Source: Singulisphaera sp. GP187 (GTDB lineage Bacteria > Planctomycetota > GCA-002687715). Taken from it: a DNA stretch of 39,265 bases. The notes under the pieces are model-generated. The model had not been told where the DNA came from. It worked only from the letters and a program-made list of their open reading frames with translations, and did not search any database. The stretch lies in the NCBI GenBank assembly GCA_945907755.1, contig CAMDTN010000022.1, positions 1-39,265 of the forward strand, read 5' to 3'. Shown one piece after another: positions 1 through 8,600 of the stretch (position 1 is its first letter; every line of letters starts with the position of its first letter). A program made the translations under genes and the position numbers.

Positions 1-498
1 GTGCCTCTGCTGGGTTGCGTGTTCAACCCCGCGTTGGAGGAGTGCTTCAGCGCGGCGCAGGGCGCAGGCGCGTTCCTCGGAACGCAGCGCTTGCAAGTGA
101 GTCACACGCAACTGTTATCTGAAGCCGTTCTGTGTACTGGATTCCATTACCGCATGGAGCAGAAGGCCGATTCCAACCTGCAGCATTTCTGCGATCTTGC
201 ACCTTTGACGCGGGGGTTGCGGCGGCTGGGCTCGGCAGCACTGGACCTCTGCTATGCGGCTGCTGGACGCTATGACGGTTTTTGGGAACTGCATCTCTCG
301 CCATGGGATGTGGCCGCGGGCGCCTTGGTGGCCAAGGAGGCTGGGGCGGAGGTTACGGATTTCCGTGGCGGCCCCGACTGGCTCTTGGGCGGCGAAATCG
401 TTGCGGCGAACCCCGCAATGGCGGCGGCGCTGCGAGATGTGCTCAGCAGCGCGGACCCTGCGCGCCTGCCCGGGCGGGACTACCAACGGCCAAGTTGA
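1..498 (+). CDS. Inositol monophosphatase family protein, 5'-truncated by the window edge
   Basis: The visible 165 residues match the C-terminal half of the Mg-dependent inositol monophosphatase / CysQ / fructose-1,6-bisphosphatase superfamily. The second family signature is clear: a conserved Trp-Asp in SPWDVAAGALVAKEAGA at about residues 100-116, preceded by GSAALDLCYAAAGRYDGFWE. The first metal-binding motif (DPIDGT type) is not present because the gene begins before base 1, so the GTG at base 1 is probably not the true start. Members of the family dephosphorylate inositol-1-phosphate or related small phosphates in the cytoplasm; which substrate applies here cannot be told. The gene ends at a TGA, 92 bases before the next gene on the same strand. 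Confidence 0.85.
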   Translation: MPLLGCVFNPALEECFSAAQGAGAFLGTQRLQVSHTQLLSEAVLCTGFHYRMEQKADSNLQHFCDLAPLTRGLRRLGSAALDLCYAAAGRYDGFWELHLSPWDVAAGALVAKEAGAEVTDFRGGPDWLLGGEIVAANPAMAAALRDVLSSADPARLPGRDYQRPS

Positions 499-590
499 TG
501 GCCAGAGCAACAACGGCTCTGTGATAGACTTTTCACGTTCCGGACTGGCCGCTCCTGCGGTTCTTGGTCCTTGGTTTTGGAGAGCGACCC

Positions 591-1727
591 ATGTTGAAAC
601 TGATCGGCGCCACACTTGTTTTGATGGCGGCTACTTCGCTGCAAGCGCAGCAATACAATTCGTTCACCGCTTCGATGATGTTTGATGGACTCGCTGGGCC
701 GCCGACGCCCATGGTGTTCAACTGTTCGCGCGGACTGCCGCACACAGCCACGGTCCAAGGGCTGCCTTGGTCACCCTTCGTGGTTTATGGATCGCCGACA
801 CTGTTGGCGAACGGCATCTTTGTGGGTGCTCCGGGCCTTGTGGACATCAGCCCCACAGGCCTGTACACGCTGTTCAACGGACTGACCAATCCACTGTTCA
901 ATACTGGTGCCACGGGCACTTGGAACGCACCGTTCACGCTGACGGCCGCCACGCCACTGAATCTGACACAGAGCTATCAGACCCTGATGGCTGATGTGAG
1001 TGCGCCCACTGGCGCGCGCCTCACCATGGCCACCAAGTTGGTGGTATCGGCTGGGCTGACCACTGTGGCGATTGCTCTTGGCGACAACGACTACTTCGCG
1101 CTGAACTTGGCCACCTATGGCATGAGCTTGCCGTACTACGCCAACAACTATTCCACCATCTATGTGAACGCCAACGGCTACGCATCATTCACCACCAGCG
1201 ATGGCGACTTCACACCGACGGCCACCGAATTCACATCGGGTTTCCCACGTATCGCCGCCAAGTGGACGGACTTGCATCCGGAACTGGGTGGCAGCATCAA
1301 CGCTCAGATCAACCAGGGCGTTACGCCGCCCACGGTGACGCTGAATTGGGTGGCGCTGCCCGAGTGGGCGAGCAACGGTTTCCTGCACACTTTCAGCGTG
1401 CGGATCACCGCAATGCTGGGGGATATTGACATCGTGCACGGCTTCAACAGCCCACCAGTGGCTAGCTACGACAGCCTCACCGGCATCACCGCCGGCAGCA
1501 ATCTCGGGCCGAATGTGGCGATTCAAAAAGACTTGAGCACCATGTATACAACGCCGATTCAGGCCGCCGCTAATGAGGCTTTCCATGAATGGCACGGCTT
1601 AGTGGGAATGACTTACTACGCCCCCAGTTTCAGCAATCCCTTCGACCTCACCGGTCGCACGCTGACCTTTTACGGCATCGGTGTCGGGGCCACAGGCGGC
1701 TCGTACTTCGGCACCTGCACTCAGTGA
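591..1727 (+). CDS. Secreted protein with a nidogen-like region
   Basis: A 378-residue protein that starts with a clear Sec signal peptide (MLKLIGATLVLMAATSLQAQ, cleavage expected after AQA/Q near residue 18-20). ATG at 591 was chosen because it opens the signal peptide and lies 6 bases after GGAGAG; the frame is open back to 564 but that adds nothing signal-like. The middle (about residues 180-300) contains patterns typical of NIDO-type extracellular domains: a short strand with VNANGYASF, then FPRIAAKWTDLHPE, then a segment TVTLNWVALPEW. The protein is rich in Thr, Ser, Asn and Gly, as expected for a surface or secreted beta-rich protein. No catalytic motif was recognised. The nidogen-like reading is inference from pattern; the export signal is strong. 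Confidence 0.75.
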   Translation: MLKLIGATLVLMAATSLQAQQYNSFTASMMFDGLAGPPTPMVFNCSRGLPHTATVQGLPWSPFVVYGSPTLLANGIFVGAPGLVDISPTGLYTLFNGLTNPLFNTGATGTWNAPFTLTAATPLNLTQSYQTLMADVSAPTGARLTMATKLVVSAGLTTVAIALGDNDYFALNLATYGMSLPYYANNYSTIYVNANGYASFTTSDGDFTPTATEFTSGFPRIAAKWTDLHPELGGSINAQINQGVTPPTVTLNWVALPEWASNGFLHTFSVRITAMLGDIDIVHGFNSPPVASYDSLTGITAGSNLGPNVAIQKDLSTMYTTPIQAAANEAFHEWHGLVGMTYYAPSFSNPFDLTGRTLTFYGIGVGATGGSYFGTCTQ

Positions 1728-1744
1728 TGTTGCACTAAATACCA

Positions 1745-1766
1745 ACGGCAGCCTGCAGGCTGCCGT
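1745..1766 (+). terminator. Hairpin terminator 1 downstream of the secreted-protein gene
   Basis: A perfect 22-base palindrome with a 9-bp stem ACGGCAGCC / GGCTGCCGT around TGCA, starting 17 bases after the stop codon and followed by TTCTCGTTT. It can stop transcripts from either side, and lies between the convergent secreted-protein and efp-like genes. Confidence 0.7.
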
Positions 1767-1775
1767 TTCTCGTTT

Positions 1776-1805
1776 ACGGCAGCCGCGCTCAGCGCAGGCT
1801 GCCGT
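1776..1805 (+). terminator. Hairpin terminator 2, same stem as terminator 1
   Basis: A second hairpin with the same 9-bp outer stem ACGGCAGCC / GGCTGCCGT and an inner GCGC/GCGC stem closed by TCA. It is followed by TGGTCGTTTT. Because the stem arms of the two hairpins are identical, the left arm of the first can also pair with the right arm of the second. Confidence 0.65.
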
Positions 1806-1825
1806 TGGTCGTTTTGCGCACTCGC

Positions 1826-2374
1826 TTAACTGGTGACGCGTTCTTTGAACTCGAGGGTCTCTGAATCGACGCGCACCTTGTCGCCAACATCGGTGAGCAA
1901 GTTGACTTTCACCCTCACGCCATTCTCAAGCACGGCGTCCTTGAGCCCGCTGCCAGCACCGCGCATCGGCGGTGCGGTTTCCTTCACCACAGCCACAACT
2001 GTTGTCGGTGGTGAAACCGCGACAAGGCGCCCTTCCACGATGAGCCCTTTGTAGGCCTCACACGTCCACTGCAGCGCGTCCTTGGCGGCTTCAATGTTGC
2101 AGCGGTATTCCTCACCACTCGCGCTGTAGAACACTTCGTCGTTGCTGTCGCGGTACGAATGCGACAGGTCGGCGACTTCGTTTTCGAGCATTTCCCACTT
2201 GGCATCGCCGTGTTCTTTGAATTCCGCGATGCGGCCGGTTTGGATGTCCTTCACCTTCATCTGCACGAATTGGCGGCGGTCATTCTTCAGGATGTTCCAG
2301 TAGATCACTTGGCAGATGCGGCCCTCGTTGGACACAAGATTGCCTTTACGCAGATCCAACGCGGCGACCATCAT
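1826..2374 (-). CDS. efp: Elongation factor P-like protein with an atypical tip loop
   Basis: A 182-residue protein with the length and domain order of EF-P: N-terminal KOW-like domain (DLRKGNLVSNEGRICQV at about residues 6-22), central OB domain, and C-terminal OB domain with SPPTTVVAVV and LENGVRVKV..GDKVRVD near the end. EF-P binds the ribosome between the P and E sites and relieves stalling at polyproline. The loop that carries the modified residue reads LKNDRRQ, where most EF-Ps have KPGKGQ; by alignment an Arg sits at the position of E. coli Lys34. The start at 2374 (ATG ATG) follows GGAG by 7 bases; the longer open frame upstream overlaps moaA's start region and is rejected. It lies 118 bases from the divergent moaA. 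It may be a paralogue rather than the main EF-P. Confidence 0.8.
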   Translation of the reverse strand: MMVAALDLRKGNLVSNEGRICQVIYWNILKNDRRQFVQMKVKDIQTGRIAEFKEHGDAKWEMLENEVADLSHSYRDSNDEVFYSASGEEYRCNIEAAKDALQWTCEAYKGLIVEGRLVAVSPPTTVVAVVKETAPPMRGAGSGLKDAVLENGVRVKVNLLTDVGDKVRVDSETLEFKERVTS

Positions 2375-2492
2375 GAGCAGGCTCCAAACCAGCCCATACT
2401 GGGCGGTCGTGCAACATATCTGCCCGCACCGGTCCGCCAAGCGCAGCAGCGGCGCCGACGCGCTATGCTGGCCGCTCAGGAGCCACATCCGC

Positions 2493-3512
2493 GTGCAGGA
2501 CAACCAGCCCCCTTCGTTGGACACGCTTGGCCGCCCTTTGGGCAGCCTGCGGCTGTCAGTCACCGATCGCTGCAATTTGCGCTGTTCTTATTGCATGCCG
2601 GCCGACAGCTACACATGGTTGCCGCGCGAGGACTTGTTGCGTTTCGAAGAGCTGCGCCGCTTGTGCGGGGCTTTCGTCAGCCTTGGCTGCGATCGCATTC
2701 GCTTGACGGGTGGCGAACCGCTTTTGCGGCGCGACCTCCCGGAATTGGTGCGCTTGCTGCGGGCCTTACCTGGGTTGAAGGACTTGGCCCTCACCACGAA
2801 CGGACTGTTACTGGAAGGGTTGGCGCGGCAGTTGGCCGAGGCGGGCTTGCCGCGCATCACGGTTTCGCTGGACACATTGCAGCCCGCGCGCTTCATGAGC
2901 ATTTCCAAGCGCGACGGTCTGCCTCAGGTGTTGCGCGGCATTGCGGCGGCATCCGAGGCGGGCTTTGAGTCGCTGAAGTTGGACAGCGTCATCATGCGTG
3001 GCGTCAACGACGACGAGATTCCCGCGCTGATTGACTTCGCACGCAGCATGCGCGCGGAAATTCGCTTCATCGAATACATGGATGTGGGCGGCGCCTCGCA
3101 GTGGAGTGCAGAACGCGTGGTGCCCGCAGCAGAGATCTTGAAGATTATCGAGAAGAGCCACGGCCCGGCGCAACGCGAAACAACACAGGGGCGAGCGCCA
3201 GCGACTCCGTGGCGTTTGGGCGACGGCACACCGTTCGGAATCATCGCCAGCATGAGCGCACCGTTCTGCGACGCTTGCGACCGCAGTCGCGTGACCGCCG
3301 ATGGCCAGTGGTTCCATTGTTTGTATGCCGAGCGGGGCACTGACTTGCGCGGGCTGTTGCGCGCTGGTGCCACGGATGCCGAGTTGATGAGCAGTATCCG
3401 CAGCGCGTGGGCTGGGCGCGATGACCGCGGAGCTATGCAGCGCCTTGGGCTCAGTGTGCGCACCGCGATTTCAGGCGACGCGCACAATGAAATGCATGTG
3501 CGTGGCGGCTGA
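2493..3512 (+). CDS. moaA: GTP 3',8-cyclase MoaA, molybdenum cofactor biosynthesis
   Basis: Radical SAM enzyme that, with MoaC, converts GTP to cyclic pyranopterin monophosphate, the first step of molybdenum cofactor synthesis. The N-terminal [4Fe-4S]/SAM motif CNLRCSYC has Cys27, Cys31 and Cys34 (CX3CX2C). The C-terminal substrate-binding cluster is Cys259, Cys262 and Cys276 (CDACDRSRVTADGQWFHC). The protein ends HVRGG, the C-terminal Gly-Gly tail that MoaA inserts into its own active site. GTG at 2493 was chosen because it is 10 bases after AGGAG and gives 339 residues, normal for the family; the frame is open further upstream but without family-like sequence. No other moa or moe gene is visible here. 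Confidence 0.93.
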   Translation: MQDNQPPSLDTLGRPLGSLRLSVTDRCNLRCSYCMPADSYTWLPREDLLRFEELRRLCGAFVSLGCDRIRLTGGEPLLRRDLPELVRLLRALPGLKDLALTTNGLLLEGLARQLAEAGLPRITVSLDTLQPARFMSISKRDGLPQVLRGIAAASEAGFESLKLDSVIMRGVNDDEIPALIDFARSMRAEIRFIEYMDVGGASQWSAERVVPAAEILKIIEKSHGPAQRETTQGRAPATPWRLGDGTPFGIIASMSAPFCDACDRSRVTADGQWFHCLYAERGTDLRGLLRAGATDAELMSSIRSAWAGRDDRGAMQRLGLSVRTAISGDAHNEMHVRGG

Positions 3513-3550
3513 GCGGCGCAACGGCGCGCAGCCAGCACCACGCACGCGGA

Positions 3551-4330
3551 TCACTCGGCTGGGCGCACGCTGAACGATGAACGCCGCGCGACGCGTGCGT
3601 AGCGCCCCGTGATGTCGCTGAGTTCGTCGGTGCTGGGGCTGTCGCTCATGGTGCCACTTGGTTTGGAGTTTTTTGCCAGCCATTCTTGGCCCGTTGCGAA
3701 GTACTCGCTGAACTCCTCACCGGACATTTCCGCGGCCACGAAGTTGCCTCGGGGCACCGTCATCAAACGGCAGATGGGTTCGCCTTCAGGGATGTGGATG
3801 CGTTCTTCGCGGCGGTCGAATTCCAACACACAGTGCCACGGGTACGAAGCGGAGTAGAGATCTGCGTCCACGATGGCGGTGTAAGCGCGCCACGGCCTGA
3901 AACGGTTGGGGATGTCACCAATCCACAGCAACTCGTCTGGGTCGGTCTTCAAGAACAGCCAAGTGCACAGTTTCACTTGGTTGCGCAGTAAGTCGAAGAC
4001 ATCGTCGCTGATGACATGCGGCACTTGCTGGCCCTTTTCCCAGAACCACGCGTTGATTTGTGTCTGCGGCACGGCGGGTTCTGAATCTGGTGGGGCCCAA
4101 GCCCAATCCGCTTGCACATTGACCGGCGTTTCTAAACGCCAGCCGCCGCTCTCGTCGTCGCGCAGAAAAGTCATGGGGAAACTGGTCAGCACATCAAATC
4201 CATAGGCGCAGGCGGCGCGCAACGGCGGGCATTCTTCTGGGTGGCCGCGGCCCGGTGGGCGCTTGCGGTACATGTCCGTGGCCGGAACAGGTGCCATTAC
4301 TTTTGAGTGGAACTTGAACCAGTGCAGCAT
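3551..4330 (-). CDS. Uncharacterised soluble protein (259 aa)
   Basis: I do not recognise this family with confidence. There is no signal peptide or membrane segment. It is rich in Trp, Pro and charged residues (WRLETPVNVQADWAWAP, WLFLKTDPDELLWIGDIPNRFRPW), and has a late segment with IHIPEGEPICRLMTVPRGNF. The pattern of Trp-rich strands followed by an 'IPxGEPI' turn recalls DUF6065-type proteins, but this is from memory and weak. The C-terminal 40 residues are Ser/Arg-rich and probably disordered. ATG at 4330 follows AGGAG by 7 bases. It lies 55 bases after the end of the TlpA-like gene on the same strand and may share its transcript. Confidence 0.7.
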   Translation of the reverse strand: MLHWFKFHSKVMAPVPATDMYRKRPPGRGHPEECPPLRAACAYGFDVLTSFPMTFLRDDESGGWRLETPVNVQADWAWAPPDSEPAVPQTQINAWFWEKGQQVPHVISDDVFDLLRNQVKLCTWLFLKTDPDELLWIGDIPNRFRPWRAYTAIVDADLYSASYPWHCVLEFDRREERIHIPEGEPICRLMTVPRGNFVAAEMSGEEFSEYFATGQEWLAKNSKPSGTMSDSPSTDELSDITGRYARVARRSSFSVRPAE

Positions 4331-4385
4331 GGGTGACTCCTGCGGGATGTTCCCATCCGCACCGGCGCTCCCAAGCTGCGCTCTG

Positions 4386-5450
4386 CTACTTCGCGGCTTT
4401 CAGTTCTTCGAGGAGCAATGCAACGGCGACATCGAGGCGCTTGCCGCGCACATTTTTGAAACGGATCTTGCCGGTTGCGTCGAGCACGAAGATTGTGGGA
4501 TAGCCGCTGACATTCCACAGAGTGGGCAGAGGACCTTCGGTACTGCCTTGCCACGACGAACGCCATGTAACGCCATGCTCGGCGCACTTCTTGCGGTACT
4601 CATTCTTGTCGCTGTCGGTGTTGATGCCGATGAGCGCAAAAGGATCGTCTTTGTGGCGCTGCACGAGCGCCTTTTCGTCGGGGATCATCCCGACGCAGGG
4701 GCCTCACCAGAAGCCCCAGTAATCCAACACAACCACTTTGCCTCGGTAGTCACTCAGTTTGAACGCGACGCCATCAGCGTCAACGGTTTCGAAATCTGGC
4801 GGCGTGGCACCAAGGCCCAAATGCTCGGCTTCAAAGAGAGTGCCCATCGCAGCCTTAGCCGCCTCGGACGCTGGATACTTCAAGCACAATTCCTTCAACT
4901 GCGCGCGCCCTGAAGCCTTCGTTGCTTCCGTGGCACCGTTCGCGTCCACGCTGCCCAAGCCGTACAGCACCCAAGGGCGCACGGCGTCGGACTGGTTCTT
5001 TTCGGCGAGCGCGCGCAGTACGCGCAGATTGGGTTCTTTGCGGAAGCTCACCATTCGAGCGCACTGCTGAGCCAAGGGTTCTAAGAACGAAGCATCTCCG
5101 TGCGCGCTCAACAATTTGTCCAGCAACGCCTCATGCGCTGCGGTGATCTTGCGTTGCTCTTCGGTGTCGCGGCTGCGCTCGTTCACGAACAGCCACAACA
5201 GCGCACGGCCAGATTCTTCCGTGCCGGGGTTTTCTTCGCTCAGTGTTCGAAAGCGTGTTGCGAACTCTGGGGTGGGCGGCGCTGGTAATTCTGCTGTGGG
5301 GGTGCCCGCGCTGCGCGCGGCCTTCATGGCCTGCATCCACGCGTTGTTGGCTTTGGCAAACTCCGACACCAGAGTTTCGAATCTGCTGCCGCCTTGCGCC
5401 GACAACAGCGTCGCGGCGAGAAGCAGCGCTGCAAAAACACGGGTCGTCAT
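4386..5450 (-). CDS. Exported TlpA-like thioredoxin, probable selenoprotein (in-frame TGA at Sec249)
   Basis: Read through the TGA at 4704-4706, this is one 354-residue protein. It has a signal peptide (about residues 1-18), a helical region (about 20-205) and a C-terminal TlpA/redoxin thioredoxin fold (about 210-354). The active site reads DYWGFW-TGA-GPC, so the TGA falls exactly on the first Cys of the usual WCGPC motif; Cys252 remains. The frame continues without a shift through GINTDSD, the cis-Pro strand SGYPTIFVLD, and GKIRFKNVRG to a stop at 4386. A hairpin starts 8 bases after the TGA (separate entry). TGA ends many other genes here, so it is not a general sense codon. Family members reduce or form disulfides outside the cytoplasm. 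ATG 5450 follows AGGAGAG by 6 bases. The alternative is a nonsense mutation or read error in a Cys codon (TGC to TGA). Confidence 0.75.
4676..4695 (-). promoter_or_regulatory. Candidate bacterial SECIS hairpin just after the in-frame TGA
   Basis: On the minus strand, counting from the base after TGA, bases 9-15 (CGTCGGG) pair perfectly with bases 22-28 (CCCGACG) around the loop ATGATC. If the top G-C pair opens, the loop begins with G, as bacterial SECIS loops usually do. Known bSECIS elements lie in the coding region directly downstream of UGA and bind SelB; stem position and size fit. The loop sequence is not diagnostic on its own. Confidence 0.5.
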
Positions 5451-5590
5451 CAGGTCTCTCCTAATTCCAAGTGCTCATTCAAACTGCGTAGGGGATCGCA
5501 GCAGCGAACAGCCACTGTTGCATGAGGGCGCGCACTGGTCAAGGGCCAGATTGCGATCGTGGCCACTCGCGCTTTGCGCACGCGGCTGCC

Positions 5591-5596
5591 TATAAT
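5591..5596 (+). promoter_or_regulatory. Candidate -10 box (TATAAT) for the uvrA operon
   Basis: A perfect TATAAT lies 53 bases before the uvrA ATG in the 199-base divergent region between the redoxin gene and uvrA. No good -35 hexamer was found 16-18 bases upstream, so activation by another factor or a weak -35 is possible. No clear LexA-type operator was seen. Confidence 0.4.
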
Positions 5597-5649
5597 CCGG
5601 GGATTTTCCAGCGGACACTGCGGTGCACGGCTGCGGAACTCAAACGCCA

Positions 5650-8600
5650 ATGAGCCAACGCGACATCGTGGTGCAAGGTGCCCGCGAGCACAATTTGAAG
5701 GGGATCGACGTAACGATTCCCCGTGGGTCGCTCACGACCGTCACCGGCGTTTCTGGTTCTGGAAAATCGTCCCTCGCCTTCGACACCATCCAACGCGAAG
5801 GCCAGCGGCGCTACGTGGAATCGCTCTCGGCTTACGCGCGCCAATTCCTTGGGCAGAGCGAGAAGCCGCGGGTGGATCACGTGGAAGGGCTTTCGCCCAC
5901 GGTGTCCATCGACCAGAAGAGTGTGAACAGCAACCCGCGTTCCACCGTCGGCACCATCACAGAAATCCACGACCACTTGCGTTTGCTCTTCGCGCGCTTG
6001 GGCACGCCTTTCTGTGCCAGTTGCGGCAAGGCGGTGCAGAGTTGGTCGGCTGCCGGCATTGTGGACCACATCGTGGCGGCACACACCGGGCACCAAGTGA
6101 CGCTGCTCGGCACCTTGGTCCACGAACGCAAGGGTGAGTACCGCAAAGAACTGGAAGCGTTGCGGGCGCGGGGCTGGGTGCGGGCGCGCATCGATGGCGA
6201 AATGCGCAGGTTGGATGAACCGCTAGAACTGGCTCGCTACGAAAGACACAGCATCGAAGTGGTCTTAGACCGCGTGCGTATTACTCCGGAATTGCGTGCT
6301 CGCGTAGCCGAGGCTGTGGAAGCGGGGCTTGGCCTCGGGCACGCGGAAATTGTTGTGTGCGTCGAAGGGCACCCCGACGAGCGCTGTTCCACCGCGCGTG
6401 CCTGCCCAGCGTGCAACACTTCGCTAGGGGAACTGGAACCACGGCTGTTTTCATTCAATTCACCGCAGGGAGCGTGCCCGCAATGTGATGGTCTGGGCGA
6501 AAGCGGCGTGCTGGATGTGGGTTTGGTGGTGCCTGATAAGTCACTCAGCATTGATGCTGGCGCGGTGGCGCCCAGCCGCGCGCGCTCGTTCTCGCTGCGT
6601 TGGCAACTGCAACCAGACTTGCTGCGTCAAGTGTGCAAAGCACTGAAGATCCGCACCCATGTGGCCTTCGCCAAACTCACAGAGAAGGAGCAGCGTCTCC
6701 TGTTCCATGGTGCTCCGGGCAGCAGCATCCCTTTGAAGTTGAGTTTCAAAGGTGAGCGCATGAGCTGGAGCCGCAAAGAGAAGCGTGTCTGGCAAGGGTT
6801 GTTGCCCATCTTAGAAGCCAGTCGCGCCAAAGATGGAGGCAAGGCCATCGCGGATTATGTGCGCAGTGGCGTGTGCCCTGCTTGTGCTGGCGCACGCTTG
6901 AAGCCCGCAGCGCTCGCGGTCAAATTCCGCGGTCACAACATTCACGAATTGGCTTTGATGAGTGTTGCTCAGCTCGCTGCTTTTGTGGATGGCCTGCACT
7001 TGGATGCTCGCGAGCAACTGATTGGCGAGCGCTTGTTTCAAGAGCTGCGCTCGCGGCTGGCTTTCTTAGAACGCGTGGGGTTGGGCTACCTCAGCTTCAT
7101 CCGCAGTGCCACTACGCTGAGCGGCGGCGAATCGCAGCGCATTCGCTTGGCCACGCAGGTGGGCTCGCAACTGCGCGGCGTGTTGTATGTGTTGGATGAA
7201 CCCAGCATCGGGCTGCACCCGCGCGACAATCAGCGCTTGATTGCCACGCTGAAAGACCTGCGCGACGCGGGCAACACCGTGTTGGTTGTGGAACACGACG
7301 AAGAAACCATGGCGCGCAGCGATTGGCTGATCGATCTTGGCCCGGGCGCAGGCCGCGACGGTGGGGAGTTGTTGGCGGCGGGCACGCCTGCGGCAGTGGC
7401 GGCTTCTGCACGCTCGGTGACTGGCGCGTGGCTGCGCCATGAGCAACGCATGCAGCCCCCTGCACAACGGCGCGTTGCCGCTGGGCCAGCGCTGCGTGTG
7501 CGCGGCGCGCGCGCCCACAATCTGAAATCTATCGATGTCACCATTCCTGCTGGGCTGTTGGTGTGCATCACAGGCGTGTCGGGCTCGGGCAAGAGCACGC
7601 TGGTCGATGACATCCTGCGGCCTGCGCTGGCGCGGCACTATCACGCAGCAAAGGCAGCGCCGTTAGAGCACGACAGCATCGAAGGTCTGGAGCACTTCGA
7701 CAAAGTGGTGGAGATCGACCAGAGCCCGATCGGCCGCACGCCGCGCAGCAATCCGGCCACTTACACCGGCGTGTTCGATGACATTCGCACGCTGTTTGCC
7801 GAACTGCCTGAAGCCAAGGCTCGCGGCTGGAAAAAGGGCCGCTTCAGTTTCAATGTGGCGGGTGGGCGCTGCGAAGAATGCGGTGGCGCAGGCGTGAAGT
7901 TGGTGGCCATGCATTTCTTGGCGGATGTGGCGGTGGACTGCAACGCCTGCGACGGGCGGCGCTTCACCGATGCCACATTGGAATTGCATTGGCGTGGCAA
8001 GACCATCGCAGAAGTGCTGAGCATGACCGTGGCGGAAGCACTGGAGTTTTTCGCAGCGCAGCCGCGCATTCGCCGTGGGCTCCACGCATTGGAGCGCACA
8101 GGCCTCGGCTATGTGCAGTTGGGCCAGCCCAGCACCACCCTTTCCGGCGGCGAAGCGCAACGCGTGAAGCTGGCCACGGAATTGCAACGCCCAGCCACGG
8201 GGCGCACGCTGTACTTATTGGACGAACCCACAACCGGGTTGCACTTTGCCGATGTCGCACGGCTTGTGGACACGCTGCAAGCTTTGGTGCAAGCGGGCAA
8301 CACGGTGGTCGTGGTGGAGCACAATTTGGATGTGGTGCAGTGCGCGGATTGGGTGATCGACCTTGGGCCCGAAGGCGGCGACGGCGGCGGCAGCGTGGTG
8401 TGGCAAGGGCCCTTCGACGGACTTTTGCAAGCGCAGGGTTCGCACACTGGCGTAGCACTGGCCGCGCATTTGCGCCGCACGCCATTGCTGGATGGCAGCG
8501 CGCGCGCGCCGCAAGTCGGGCCCATCACAGATCGCTCGCTGCAAGGCGATGTGCGCGTCTTGGGTGCGCGACTGCACAACCTCAAGGTCACAGAAGCGCG

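Noticed and set aside
4704-4706. TGA read as Trp (genetic code change)
   Set aside because: Many genes in the window end at TGA at family-appropriate positions, and Trp is written TGG in the same motif.
4704-5450. A 248-residue protein ending at the TGA as a finished gene
   Set aside because: It would stop in the middle of the thioredoxin active site, while the same frame continues with the rest of the fold; a single read-through or broken gene explains both parts better.
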